Below the pieces are notes generated by a model. That model did not search any database. It was not told where the DNA came from and saw nothing but the letters and a program-made list of their open reading frames with translations. From the NCBI GenBank assembly GCA_017518735.1, contig JAFWTY010000028.1, positions 62,001-126,000 on the forward strand: a stretch of 64,000 bases of DNA, given 5' to 3'. The stretch comes from Lachnospiraceae bacterium. Its GTDB lineage: Bacteria > Bacillota > Clostridia > Lachnospirales > Lachnospiraceae. The position numbers were made by a program, and so were the translations under genes. Below, piece after piece: positions 1 to 8,312 of the stretch (position 1 is the stretch's first letter; each line of letters opens with the position of its first letter).

Positions 1-167
1 CGGCGAAATGACTTACAATGCAGAATTCTGTCACGATCTCTTTGAAATACCGGACGAATATCGCACTGTTCCTCTTCTTTCAGCCTTCCCTTCGAGTCCA
101 TACTGAAGGACGCATAAGGGCTTAAAAGCTCTTTTTCTTCCAATTCCAAACGTTCGCGGATATTCAT
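1..167 (-). CDS. dGTP triphosphohydrolase-like protein, N-terminal part only
   Basis: First 55 codons of a gene that runs off the left edge. The translation begins MNIRERLELEEKELLSPYA and continues with CDIRPVFQRDRDRILH and CKSFR. This matches the start of deoxyguanosinetriphosphate triphosphohydrolase-like proteins (HD superfamily), in which the QRDRDRILHCKSFRRL segment is highly conserved just before the first metal ligand. The family hydrolyses dNTPs to nucleoside and triphosphate. The ATG at 165-167 follows a GGGGGA-type ribosome site at about 171-176. The HD metal-binding motif itself lies outside the window, so catalytic competence cannot be judged. Confidence 0.8.
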   Translation of the reverse strand, partial: MNIRERLELEEKELLSPYASFSMDSKGRLKEEEQCDIRPVFQRDRDRILHCKSFR

Positions 168-281
168 AGTTTCCCCCTTCGAAAAAAACCCACATAGTTA
201 ATATTCTCTTTTTTTGGACATTTTCCTTTTTTCTTTTTCATTTTTTTCGCAAAAAACGTAAATTTTTCCTATTTTTTTGAG

Positions 282-310
282 TTGACATTTTAGATTTCCC
301 TTGCTAAAAT
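282..310 (+). promoter_or_regulatory. sigma-70 type promoter of the tRNA-Leu pair
   Basis: TTGACA at 282-287 and TAAAAT at 305-310 are separated by 17 bp, close to the vegetative consensus. They sit 21 bp before the first tRNA-Leu gene and would start transcription near 317. The upstream DNA (about 200-280) is strongly A/T-tracted and could act as an UP element. Confidence 0.75.
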
Positions 311-331
311 ATGAAAGTCGCACAGACAAAT

Positions 332-415
332 GCGGGGATGCTGGAATTGGCAGACAGGCTAGACTAAGGATCTAGTGTTGGCAACGACGTGAGGGTTCAA
401 GTCCCTTTTCCCGCA
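332..415 (+). tRNA. tRNA-Leu, anticodon AAG
   Basis: A class II tRNA with a long variable arm. The acceptor stem GCGGGGA pairs with TTCCCGC, and the discriminator base is A415. The anticodon stem CTAGA (359-363) pairs with TCTAG (371-375). The 7-base loop CTAAGGA places the anticodon AAG at 366-368, so it reads CUU and, after A-to-I editing by TadA, CUN codons. The T arm GAGGGTTCAAGTCCCTT is standard. CCA is not encoded. Confidence 0.93.
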
Positions 416-420
416 CTGAT

Positions 421-450
421 AACCCGAAAATCTTTTGATTTTCGGGTTTT
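421..450 (+). terminator. intrinsic terminator-like hairpin between the two tRNA-Leu genes
   Basis: AACCCGAAAATC and GATTTTCGGGTT pair perfectly around a TTTT loop and end in a T run. The hairpin lies 5 bases after the first tRNA-Leu and 12 before the second. It may terminate part of the transcription or help process the two tRNAs apart. Confidence 0.7.
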
Positions 451-462
451 ATCAACAAAGGC

Positions 463-545
463 GCAGGAGTGGCGGAATGGCAGACGCGCACGGTTCAGGT
501 CCGTGTGAGAGCAATCTCATGAGGGTTCAAGTCCCTTCTCCTGCA
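463..545 (+). tRNA. tRNA-Leu, anticodon CAG
   Basis: Class II tRNA. The acceptor stem GCAGGAG pairs with CTCCTGC, and the discriminator is A545. The anticodon stem CACGG pairs with CCGTG around the loop TTCAGGT, which gives anticodon CAG at 496-498 (CUG codons). The variable arm GAGAGCAATCTC is a clear stem-loop. It shares the T-arm sequence with the upstream tRNA-Leu and appears to be transcribed from the same promoter. Confidence 0.95.
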
Positions 546-546
546 T

Positions 547-578
547 AAAAAAATGACCGCAACAGCGGTCATTTTTTT
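547..578. terminator. bidirectional intrinsic terminator
   Basis: AAAAAATGACCGC and GCGGTCATTTTTTT form a perfect stem around AACA. The A run on one side and T run on the other let it stop both the tRNA-Leu transcript (+) and the convergent operon that ends at 611 (-). Confidence 0.88.
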
Positions 579-610
579 GTAGAATAATCTTAAAACGATG
601 TACCGATGTT

Positions 611-2188
611 TTATTTGTATATAATCTCTACCTCATCCGGAATTCCGTAATACCCGGTTATCATATTTTTAAACCAAGTGCTTTCCTGTTGATATAACAT
701 AGTGGAAGCATACTGTTCCTTGGATTCCTCATATTTCATAAGATAAATTCTTTCTATATTTTTGCCGTTTTGAATTTCTTCTGCCGAGGTCTCCAGGATT
801 TTTTCATTTATGGTATTCACCTTATGATTTACTCTGTATCCGTTGAAAATATGAGCAGCATTCCACAATGACGGAACCGAAAGTATTACAACAAGAAGAA
901 ATGCAAATATCACTCCTGTCTTCTTATTTTTTTCCGACAAAACTCCGGAAAACTCATTAACCCCTTCGGGAATAATAACAAACGCACAGATTACGAACGG
1001 AATAATCACTCTTTCAGGAAAACTTGCCACTCCCGCCAATGCTAAAACAGAAAAAGTGCCTGTTAAAACAGGAATAATTGCTTCTGTCTTCTTCTCTGTC
1101 AGAAAAAAACGTAAAGGAGGAATCAATGCTGCCATTGCGACCAATCCTCCGAAAACAAGACCCGGAACGCTTCCGAGCGTTATTCTCCCGAGAAGAGACG
1201 AACTGATGATTTCCAGAGCCAGTGCAGGAAGAAGAATTAACGCACATAGAATATCTATAATATTTTTCTTCCGTTTCAGGCCTGCAAACACAAGCATTGC
1301 AGAAGATCCAAATACCGCAATCAGAATTAACCTCATATAATCCGCATACAAAATAGAAAACGCCAAAGCAATACTGCTCCGGATTCTGAGGAAAGGCCCT
1401 ACATCCCCGTTCGTTGTCCGGGCCCGTTCCATAATTCCAGGAGAACAGAATAGAATTACCGTTCCCGCCACTGCTAATAGCAAAAACAAGAACTCCCGGA
1501 AAGCAAAACCACGCTTTTTTATACATCCCACACAAAACAAAACCATACAGATAGCGCTTACGGCAACTGTCCATGATTCAAATGCCCACGAGCTTAAGAA
1601 AATACAAATTCCGGCAAAAACGATTTTCCAAGCTGCTGCCTTCCCCGAATTATCCTTTTTCTGCAATTGTTTAAATAACAAAGAAAAAACAAGCAAAAAA
1701 AGAATCGGAGTATAGTACAGAAAGAATGCTACATTCCAGTATGTTCCATGCTGATGGAGTCTTTGGGAAATCAATCCGAAAGAAAGAATAACCAAGAGGG
1801 CAGCAACAATTTTCTGCCAAAGCGGCTTATCTTTTGCAGAGATCCGGTAAAGAAAAAACATAATCCCCGTCACAATGACAGCGCAAATAATCCGTACAAG
1901 CAGCAATCCACCGATTTTATACAGAGAAAGCCATAAAAAGAAATACGGCAACCTTCCGCTTACAGCAAAATAATGCTCCCTAAGAAAAGAAAACAATTCG
2001 GCAAAAGAATAAAGATGACCATAATGTACAGTGGGAACACAATAATTCAGACAATAATATCCGTAATCATCATAATAGATTCCCACTTGCAGAAACTGAA
2101 ATAAAATCAAAATGAAAAATAAGCCGAATATCGCATATATCGGCCAATCTTTCTTTTTATTATCTTTACCCAAACTCTTTTCCGGCAT
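611..2188 (-). CDS. polytopic membrane protein, possible GT-C-like glycosyltransferase
   Basis: 525 residues with about a dozen hydrophobic segments and a short charged N-terminus (MPEKSLGKDNKKK). The first extracytoplasmic loop after TM1 carries IYYDDYGYY (D40, D41). A DD or DxD near that place is typical of GT-C fold glycosyltransferases and of DUF6056-type membrane proteins, which this resembles in layout. A short soluble tail (about 455-525) ends the protein. The start is set by AAGGA just upstream; the gene begins 6 bp after the preceding 75-residue gene and is the last of that operon. The molecular function is not known; a lipid-linked sugar transfer role is inference from topology only. 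Confidence 0.6.
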   Translation of the reverse strand: MPEKSLGKDNKKKDWPIYAIFGLFFILILFQFLQVGIYYDDYGYYCLNYCVPTVHYGHLYSFAELFSFLREHYFAVSGRLPYFFLWLSLYKIGGLLLVRIICAVIVTGIMFFLYRISAKDKPLWQKIVAALLVILSFGLISQRLHQHGTYWNVAFFLYYTPILFLLVFSLLFKQLQKKDNSGKAAAWKIVFAGICIFLSSWAFESWTVAVSAICMVLFCVGCIKKRGFAFREFLFLLLAVAGTVILFCSPGIMERARTTNGDVGPFLRIRSSIALAFSILYADYMRLILIAVFGSSAMLVFAGLKRKKNIIDILCALILLPALALEIISSSLLGRITLGSVPGLVFGGLVAMAALIPPLRFFLTEKKTEAIIPVLTGTFSVLALAGVASFPERVIIPFVICAFVIIPEGVNEFSGVLSEKNKKTGVIFAFLLVVILSVPSLWNAAHIFNGYRVNHKVNTINEKILETSAEEIQNGKNIERIYLMKYEESKEQYASTMLYQQESTWFKNMITGYYGIPDEVEIIYK

Positions 2189-2194
2189 TTTTCC

Positions 2195-2422
2195 TTATTT
2201 ACCCATACTTCCCAAATCTTTGATCAGTTCCACGTCTTCCGCCGTCACTTTCATGTTGGAGCGAAGGATCTGGCCGTCCGGAAGGGTTATGGAGATATCG
2301 ATGACACTTCCCTCTCCGACACCGCTTTTCATGACATCCTGAATAAACATCGCAAATTTGGGATGTCTTTGCTGGAAATCTTCATATTTCTTTTTCATTG
2401 TAAACAGCATTGCTGGATTCAT
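2195..2422 (-). CDS. small conserved hypothetical protein
   Basis: 75 residues, soluble, with no signal peptide or Cys. It begins MNPAMLFTMKKKYEDFQQRHP and has a C-terminal half with a beta-rich pattern (GSVIDISITLPDGQILRSN) followed by a short helix. I recall similar small proteins beginning MNPA in Lachnospiraceae, with no function assigned. GGAGACAAAGA precedes the ATG. It lies between a histidine phosphatase and a membrane protein and is probably co-transcribed with both. Two copies of a TTATGTWAACCAA motif lie just upstream (2462-2496). Confidence 0.7.
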   Translation of the reverse strand: MNPAMLFTMKKKYEDFQQRHPKFAMFIQDVMKSGVGEGSVIDISITLPDGQILRSNMKVTAEDVELIKDLGSMGK

Positions 2423-2461
2423 TCTTTGTCTCCTTATCTCAATCGATATTGGTCAAATTAG

Positions 2462-2496
2462 TTTTATGTTAACCAAACATAGTTTATGTAAACCAA
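2462..2496 (-). promoter_or_regulatory. two direct copies of GTTWACATAA-type motif
   Basis: On the minus strand TTGGTTTACATAAAC (2482-2496) is followed by TTGGTTAACATAAAA (2462-2476), a 20-bp repeat period. They lie just upstream of the 75-residue gene. The same core is present three times upstream of rdgB near 63.2 kb. A regulator-binding role is inferred from recurrence only. Confidence 0.4.
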
Positions 2497-2506
2497 TATA
2501 TATATC

Positions 2507-3220
2507 CTACTGCTGGAAGATCTCAGCAAAGTATCCGGAAGGTGAAATCGGTTCCCCTTTGGTTGTCAAATGCCTGGTATCCCCGAAATTTTGCATTCTG
2601 AATACTGCCTTTCCCGGAACTCTTTCCTCGGAAGAAAGGATCATAACACCGGTAGGCGGAACAAAAAATCCCTGCCACAGTGCAGGCGGTGCAATCTGAG
2701 TCAAGTATCCGATCATTGCAAACGATACCCCCAGGTGGCAGAAAAAGACGATATTCTCGTCGCTGTGCTTCTCCACTTCAAACAATCCGTTTCCCAAAGC
2801 TTTGTAGCCATGGCGGCTCAAAAGTTCGTCGAGTCCGTCCGTTACCTCTTTGTAATGTCCGCCGAGATCACCGGATTTCATGACTTTTGTCTCTGCCCAG
2901 CGATTTTTGTCGTGCAGATCATCCTGCTTTGTAAAATACTCCGGGTAAAAATCCCATGCGATTCTGGGTTGTCCGGTAACCGGGTCCTCTACGCGATAAT
3001 AAAACTCCTGCAGCCATTCGTAGGTGGTCGGCGTAAGATCCCAGTTTGCAAGGGAAAAAGATGCCGTATCCTGTGCTCTTCCAAGCGGCGAAAGGTAAAC
3101 TTCGTCTACCTTCCAGTCTTTTGTACGTTCCGCTAAAAGCTTAGCCTCCCGGAATCCTTTTTCCGTAAGGGAATCAATCGTATAGTCCGGTTCCGCATGG
3201 CGGATAAAAATCAAGTTCAT
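2507..3220 (-). CDS. histidine phosphatase family protein
   Basis: 237 residues. The N-terminus MNLIFIRHAEPDY contains the RHG-type motif (R7-H8-A9) with the phosphoacceptor histidine of the phosphoglycerate mutase-like superfamily. The second conserved histidine is in FFCHLGVSFAM near residue 160. YLSPLGRAQDTA supplies the conserved second arginine. The protein is cytoplasmic. The family includes cofactor-dependent mutases and many phosphatases with small-molecule or protein substrates, so the substrate cannot be told from sequence. GAGAGG precedes the ATG. It is probably the first gene of the minus-strand run that ends at 611. Confidence 0.85.
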   Translation of the reverse strand: MNLIFIRHAEPDYTIDSLTEKGFREAKLLAERTKDWKVDEVYLSPLGRAQDTASFSLANWDLTPTTYEWLQEFYYRVEDPVTGQPRIAWDFYPEYFTKQDDLHDKNRWAETKVMKSGDLGGHYKEVTDGLDELLSRHGYKALGNGLFEVEKHSDENIVFFCHLGVSFAMIGYLTQIAPPALWQGFFVPPTGVMILSSEERVPGKAVFRMQNFGDTRHLTTKGEPISPSGYFAEIFQQ

Positions 3221-3312
3221 AAATCAACCTCTCATTTTCGTTCTTTCCGTGTCCATCATACCATATTTTGTGTAGTTTTACCCACTTTTTTTCATTATAT
3301 AGAAAAAAAGGC

Positions 3313-3341
3313 TTTTCGCTATGGATTTTTTCTAGTATAAT
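3313..3341 (+). promoter_or_regulatory. probable promoter of the DUF3048 lipoprotein gene
   Basis: A perfect TATAAT lies at 3336-3341, with a weak -35-like TTTTCG 17 bp upstream. It is about 57 bp ahead of the ATG at 3398. The -10 is convincing, the -35 is not. Confidence 0.5.
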
Positions 3342-3397
3342 GTTATTTGGATTTCTTTGGAAACCAGCCACAATTGCAGATTTATACAGGAGGCAAT

Positions 3398-4606
3398 ATG
3401 AAAAAGCAAAAATTGTTAACCGGTGTATTACTCGGTGTTCTTGCTTCTGCCATGGTTTTTGCGGGCGGTTGCAACAAAAGTGAGGAGAAGGGTTCCGAAC
3501 AGTCTTTTATCGATTTAAATGTTCGTCCCGGTGAAGAAGGTTCCCAAGGTGGTGAAGGTGGAGAACAGGTTGTTGTTCTGGATCCTACCGAGGAAGACAA
3601 CGAGCTTCCCGATGGTCTTTCCGTTGAAGACTGCTATCGTAGTGAGCTTACCAATATGTATATTGATAGGAACCTCGAGAACCAGCGTCCCATCGCTGTC
3701 ATGGTCGATAACGAAGTGACCGCACTTGATCACTACGGACTCAATCAGGCAGACATCGTTTATGAATTAATGAACTCTACCGCAAACGGACGTGTTACAC
3801 GTCTTATGTGCATCGTAAAGGACTGGAAAAACTTAGAGCAGTTCGGTTCCATTCGAAGCACACGTCCGACCAACATCATTCTCGCAGGCGAATACAATGC
3901 TATTCTTATTCACGACGGCGGTCCGTTCTACATTAACGAATACCTCGCAAAACCTTACAGCAACAACTTAAGCGGTGGTTTTGCAAGATTCGCAAACGGA
4001 AAAGCAACCGAATTTACCGAATATGTAACCTCCGATACTTATACCGGTCCTAAAGGAACTTTCAAGGGCCTGAACGAAAGAATCAAAGATGCCGGATTTA
4101 CGGAAGAATACAACTCCCACTATCAGGGTAAGCACTTCTTATTCAACGGTGCAACCAAGGATCTCGGAGAAGATCATGCAGGTGCTGCAGTAGCAACCGA
4201 AATCATTCTTCCTCATCCTCACAACAAATCCGAGCTTCACTACAATGCCGAAACCAAGGAATATGAATACAAAGAATATGGTAAGTGGCATGTGGATCCT
4301 TTGGATGACAACAAGGTATTATCCTTCGACAACGTAATCCTTCAGGATACAGGCTTCATGCCTTGCCGTTATTCCGACGGTGTTCCTGATCCGAACGGAT
4401 ACATGATTTACGACGTAGTAAACGAAAACGTCGGTTACTACTTCACCAAGGGAAAAGCAATCTGCATCCGTTGGAAGAAAGAATCCGAGACCGGACTTAC
4501 CAAGTATTATGATGTCGAAAAAGGCGACGAGCTGATGTTAAACACCGGTAAGACCTATATCTCCTTAATTCCCGGAGATGTTTGGGAAGATCTTGATTTC
4601 CACTAA
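3398..4606 (+). CDS. DUF3048 (YerB-like) lipoprotein
   Basis: 402 residues. The start is ATG 3398, preceded by AGGAGGCAAT; a longer frame from 3347 lacks a ribosome site. The N-terminus MKKQKLLTGVLLGV plus AMVFAGGC is a lipoprotein signal with the lipid Cys near residue 26. A short acidic, Gly-rich linker follows. The remainder fits DUF3048: ENQRPIAVMVDNE, QADIVYELM, RLMCIV, FGSIRSTRPTNI and DGGP, which is the extracytoplasmic YerB core. The family is widespread in Bacillota; its biochemical role is unknown. The gene is monocistronic, bounded by its own promoter and a strong terminator. Confidence 0.88.
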   Translation: MKKQKLLTGVLLGVLASAMVFAGGCNKSEEKGSEQSFIDLNVRPGEEGSQGGEGGEQVVVLDPTEEDNELPDGLSVEDCYRSELTNMYIDRNLENQRPIAVMVDNEVTALDHYGLNQADIVYELMNSTANGRVTRLMCIVKDWKNLEQFGSIRSTRPTNIILAGEYNAILIHDGGPFYINEYLAKPYSNNLSGGFARFANGKATEFTEYVTSDTYTGPKGTFKGLNERIKDAGFTEEYNSHYQGKHFLFNGATKDLGEDHAGAAVATEIILPHPHNKSELHYNAETKEYEYKEYGKWHVDPLDDNKVLSFDNVILQDTGFMPCRYSDGVPDPNGYMIYDVVNENVGYYFTKGKAICIRWKKESETGLTKYYDVEKGDELMLNTGKTYISLIPGDVWEDLDFH

Positions 4607-4629
4607 ATCATAACAAACACATAACAAAG

Positions 4630-4660
4630 CACCCGGCTTTCATCAAGCCGGGTGTTTTTT
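4630..4660 (+). terminator. intrinsic terminator after the DUF3048 gene
   Basis: CACCCGGCTT and AAGCCGGGTG pair perfectly around a 5-base loop, and TTTTTT follows directly. It lies 23 bp after the stop codon. Confidence 0.9.
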
Positions 4661-4677
4661 CATTCTTTTTTATTCCA

Positions 4678-5433
4678 TTATCTCAATAACTTTAAATGGA
4701 TTTCTCCGCTGTTTAGCGTTCGAATTTCGCCGTTTTGCAGCTTTACGGACAAACTGCCGTCCTCTTCGATTCCGGTGGCAATTCCGGTCATTTCAGTCTC
4801 ATTTTCGGTGCCGAATGACACTTCTCTTCCGATCACCAGTGACATCTCCCGGTAGGAAGAAAGAATGCATTCTTTATAAGCCGCATTCCCGCTGTTTCTA
4901 AAAAACTGCCACAGGCCGTCGCCGACTGAGCCTATGATTTCTTTTTTGATTTTCCTCAGTTCTTCGTCCGTAAAAGTACCGACGGAAGACGCGATGCCTT
5001 GAATCTCTTCCGGAAAATCCGTCGTAGATAAGTTGATTCCGATGCCGACTATAATTCCGGGTACCGAATCTTGGTAGGCTACTTCCGCCAATATTCCGCA
5101 GACCTTCTTGTCGTTTACGTAGACATCATTTACCCATTTGATTCCGGCATCCGCCTTTGTTACCTTCCGGATGGCATCGCATACAAGAACCGCTGCCACC
5201 GTCGTTACAAAGATCAGATTTCCGATCGGTTCATTTTCCGGATTCGGATAAAGATAGGAAAAATAAATCCCCGTATTTTCCGGTGAATAGAAAGACCTTC
5301 CGTTTCTTCCTTTTCCGGCGGACTGGAAATCCGCGGACAATAGTTGTTCCCTGATATCTCCGCCTGCATATCTTCTCTTCGCTTCTTCGTTTGTGGAATC
5401 AATCGAAGAAAAATGTTCGCAAATATAATTCAT
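4678..5433 (-). CDS. birA: biotin--[acetyl-CoA-carboxylase] ligase
   Basis: 251 residues from the preferred ATG at 5433, which has GGAG six bases upstream inside the end of the preceding gene. A longer start at 5454 would overlap that gene more and lacks a site. It contains the BPL/LplA catalytic fold: SSIDSTNEEAK, the biotinyl-AMP binding loop AGKGRNGR (GRGRxGR equivalent), KWVNDVYV with the catalytic lysine, and KVCGILAE. It joins biotin to the carrier protein of biotin-dependent carboxylases via biotinyl-AMP. The N-terminal DNA-binding HTH of E. coli-type BirA is absent, so it should act as a ligase without a repressor function. Confidence 0.92.
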   Translation of the reverse strand: MNYICEHFSSIDSTNEEAKRRYAGGDIREQLLSADFQSAGKGRNGRSFYSPENTGIYFSYLYPNPENEPIGNLIFVTTVAAVLVCDAIRKVTKADAGIKWVNDVYVNDKKVCGILAEVAYQDSVPGIIVGIGINLSTTDFPEEIQGIASSVGTFTDEELRKIKKEIIGSVGDGLWQFFRNSGNAAYKECILSSYREMSLVIGREVSFGTENETEMTGIATGIEEDGSLSVKLQNGEIRTLNSGEIHLKLLR

Positions 5434-5434
5434 T

Positions 5435-6214
5435 CTATTCTCCAAAGAATCCATGTTCTTTCATGAATATAAGGGACTTTTTCTGATTCTCAAGCGGTGT
5501 TGTTTCAATCAAGACCGTGGCATCGGGGAAATACTCTTTCTGAAACGATAAGAAATTCTCCCAGTTTGTAATTCCGTCACCGACCGACAGATGTAGGTCG
5601 TTCATTCCGTCATTATCATTGATGTGGACGTGGCGAATGAAGGGTGCCAGTTCTTTTACCCAGACCTCCACAGGCGTCTTCGAAATGGATGCATGCGCAT
5701 AGTCCAGACAAACTCCGAAGTTTTCCACATCCTTCATGGATTCGGCCAAATTCTTTAAATCCGCAGGATTCTGGTCAAACATGTTTTCCAGATAGACATT
5801 TACCTTCGGAAAGTCTTTGCAGATCTCACGGAAAAATGCCTCATTCCGGTCATGCCAGTTTTTGCGATAATAATCTGCGGTTAAAAAAGGCTCTGTATTG
5901 GTATGAAAAATCACACCCTGCACTCCGAGCTCTTCTCCGATTTCCATACTCTTTCGAATTCTCGCCTTCGAGATGGCTGCGATTTCCTCATCTTCACTAA
6001 ACAAAATCACATCAAAAAAGTCTCCGTGAGAGGTACGCATGTCGGGCAGTTCCAAGCCCTGATAGAAAGCGATCCTCTCCTTGCAGGCAGGCTCATTTAA
6101 CAGCATCTTCGGTGTGAAAAAATCATTGAATTCCACACCCAGTCCGTACTCTTTGCAAAGAGTAAGCGTTTCGTCAATCTGATCCTTGTTCGGTATGATG
6201 AAATACTTTGACAT
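5435..6214 (-). CDS. sugar phosphate isomerase/epimerase family (AP endonuclease-2-like TIM barrel)
   Basis: 259 residues, cytoplasmic. Motifs fit the xylose-isomerase-like TIM barrel: GVEFNDFF near the N-terminus, FHTNTEP, the metal-site VYLENMF, CLDYAHAS (Asp and His ligands), and HVHINDNDGMNDLHLSVGDG, which holds the last His/Asp ligands. Members include inosose dehydratases, hydroxypyruvate isomerases and sugar epimerases; the specific substrate is not recognisable. The start codon shares one base with the stop of the adenylate cyclase gene upstream (TAATG), and the end abuts birA, so the three genes look translationally coupled. Confidence 0.82.
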   Translation of the reverse strand: MSKYFIIPNKDQIDETLTLCKEYGLGVEFNDFFTPKMLLNEPACKERIAFYQGLELPDMRTSHGDFFDVILFSEDEEIAAISKARIRKSMEIGEELGVQGVIFHTNTEPFLTADYYRKNWHDRNEAFFREICKDFPKVNVYLENMFDQNPADLKNLAESMKDVENFGVCLDYAHASISKTPVEVWVKELAPFIRHVHINDNDGMNDLHLSVGDGITNWENFLSFQKEYFPDATVLIETTPLENQKKSLIFMKEHGFFGE

Positions 6215-8115
6215 TATTCTGCCTTTCCTTCTTTGTCTTCCTCCGCCGGTGCGCTTTCCGCTCTCTTTTCCACGACCTTGATGCCGGAAGCATCATTCAC
6301 ATCACCGACTTCCACTCCGTCTACCTTCATCAAACGATATACAAACAGACCCTTGGATTTTCCTTTCAAAGGAATCTCTCCGATCGGTTCTGCTTCGATA
6401 TCCTTGTCTTTTACTCTTTCATAGATCTTTTCGCTGATCAAAACCTGTCCGGGTTTTGCATTGGACTCCAGTCTTGCAGCCGTATTTACGGTATCACCGA
6501 TGGCGGTATAATCCATACGGAAATCACAACCGATGTTTCCTACGACCGCATCGCCGCAATTTACACCGACGCCGAAGGAAACCTTCTTTCCGTAACGCTC
6601 CTCACAGGATGCTTCGAGAGCCTTTGCTCCCGCCACGATATCCCTTGCGGTACGAAGGGCACACATCTCATAGTCTTCCAGATCAAATGGTGCATTGAAG
6701 ACCGCCATGGTCGCATCACCGATGAATTTATCCAATGTTCCGTTGTTTTTGAAAATCGACTGTGTCGTTAAGTTCAGATACTCGTTTAAAATATCGACTA
6801 CCTGTTCCGGCTGTAAGCTTTCGGAAAGCGGCGTAAATCCGCGAATATCGACAAAAAGCACCGCAATATCACGTGTCTCACCGCCGAGCTTAATCTGATA
6901 CTGTCCGGACTTCATGATCTCATCCACAACCTGAGGTGCAACGTATTTACGGAAAGCCGATGCCATTTTTCTCTTGGAAAGCCACTCTGCCAGATAGTTT
7001 CCAATCAGTGCTACCAGATAGTCCAGGAAGAAAAATACCAGGAAGTATACACCGGGCAGGATGATATTTCCCTTTGTAAAAAGCTGAATTCCGGCAAACA
7101 CCACCGCGACTTCCAGAAGAATGAAAACCAGAGTTCCCCAGCGCAACTTCATATGTGCAAAGATCAAAAATACCAGCATGACCGTAAGTGCCAGCGTAAG
7201 AGAAACCAGCAGACGGTTCATGGGAAGCGGAAAGGCTTCATCCAGATAGCTTTGAAGAATGTTCGCATTGATTTCGACTCCGAACATCTGATTCGAACTG
7301 TTCGGCACCGAGAACTGATCCTGTAAGCCGGTCGCATAGGCACCAACCAAAACCACGCATCCGGAGAAGACTCTCGGATCCACTTTTCCGTCCAGCAAAT
7401 CCGCCATGGAAATCGCTTCATACTCGAACGGTTTTCCCGCATAATATATCCACTGCGAACCGGTTGCATCGGTATCGGGTGTCACCGGAACAATTCCGTT
7501 TTTCTCACAGTATTTCAAATAGATTTCATAGGAAAACGAAGTATATTCTTCGTTCGTTTCTTTATCTTTTATAATCGGATGAACACGTCTTACAACGCCG
7601 TCGGAATCGGTGGATACGTTCGGATAACCGACCGGAACTTCATCACCGGAAAACGGCATTTCAACGGAACCGATATGGTTCGGATCCACAGCCATTTTTC
7701 CGTTTTCATCCACAACCACGGCCGTATCAAAATCGATGTGCGAAGCAAGTACGACATTGTTGCGTTTTTTGATTACCGCTAAGAAAGCTTCATCTCCTTC
7801 CTTCGTCATTTCACCCATGAACATGATATCGAAACCGACTACGGCCGGATAATCACCCAGTGTATCCAAAACGTCCGCATAAACACTTCTGTCCCAGGTT
7901 CCGAACGGGCCGTATTTTTGAAGGGTTTTTTCATCAATGGCGATGATCTTAAAAGACTGATTGACGCCGCGGGAACGCTGGTAAACGTTGTCGCGGTACA
8001 AAGAATCGAGAGCATAGAAAACATCCTGATAACAGAAAACAAAGGCCAGAGCACCGATAATCAAAGCTTCCAGTAAAGTAAGCCATGTTTTTCTGTTTTT
8101 TGCATTCTGTTTCAT
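6214..8115 (-). CDS. CHASE2-domain adenylate cyclase, class III
   Basis: 633 residues from the ATG at 8115, which has AAGGGG nine bases upstream; a 14-codon longer frame lacks a site. One TM follows the basic N-terminus. An extracytoplasmic CHASE2 sensor (about 45-275) contains FKIIAIDEKTL and VVGFDIMFM, then three closely spaced TMs. The C-terminal cyclase domain has the metal aspartate in FVDIRGFT, KFIGDATMAVF (second metal Asp and purine-selecting Lys) and DYTAIGDTVNTAARLE (selecting Asp). The Lys/Asp pair predicts ATP rather than GTP. It makes cAMP in response to an external signal. CHASE2 cyclases often occur with FecR-domain proteins, and one lies nearby at 10.8 kb. Confidence 0.92.
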   Translation of the reverse strand: MKQNAKNRKTWLTLLEALIIGALAFVFCYQDVFYALDSLYRDNVYQRSRGVNQSFKIIAIDEKTLQKYGPFGTWDRSVYADVLDTLGDYPAVVGFDIMFMGEMTKEGDEAFLAVIKKRNNVVLASHIDFDTAVVVDENGKMAVDPNHIGSVEMPFSGDEVPVGYPNVSTDSDGVVRRVHPIIKDKETNEEYTSFSYEIYLKYCEKNGIVPVTPDTDATGSQWIYYAGKPFEYEAISMADLLDGKVDPRVFSGCVVLVGAYATGLQDQFSVPNSSNQMFGVEINANILQSYLDEAFPLPMNRLLVSLTLALTVMLVFLIFAHMKLRWGTLVFILLEVAVVFAGIQLFTKGNIILPGVYFLVFFFLDYLVALIGNYLAEWLSKRKMASAFRKYVAPQVVDEIMKSGQYQIKLGGETRDIAVLFVDIRGFTPLSESLQPEQVVDILNEYLNLTTQSIFKNNGTLDKFIGDATMAVFNAPFDLEDYEMCALRTARDIVAGAKALEASCEERYGKKVSFGVGVNCGDAVVGNIGCDFRMDYTAIGDTVNTAARLESNAKPGQVLISEKIYERVKDKDIEAEPIGEIPLKGKSKGLFVYRLMKVDGVEVGDVNDASGIKVVEKRAESAPAEEDKEGKAE

Positions 8116-8240
8116 ATGATTATTCCCCTTTTGAAATCCGGCTTTTCCACGCCGCATCCAACTAATATGTTACCAAAAATATGTCTTTTTGAAAACCCAT
8201 TATTCCTTCCGTATAACAGCAAATTCCGACAATCTGTCGT

Positions 8241-8269
8241 TTGTCATATTCACGAATCTTTGCTATAAT
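8241..8269 (+). promoter_or_regulatory. sigma-70 type promoter of the GAF-GGDEF gene
   Basis: TTGTCA at 8241-8246 and TATAAT at 8264-8269 with a 17-bp spacer, 43 bp ahead of the ATG at 8313. Confidence 0.75.
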
Positions 8270-8312
8270 ATTTGTGTTGTGTTTAACCGAAATTGTGTAA
8301 AGAGGTAAATCT

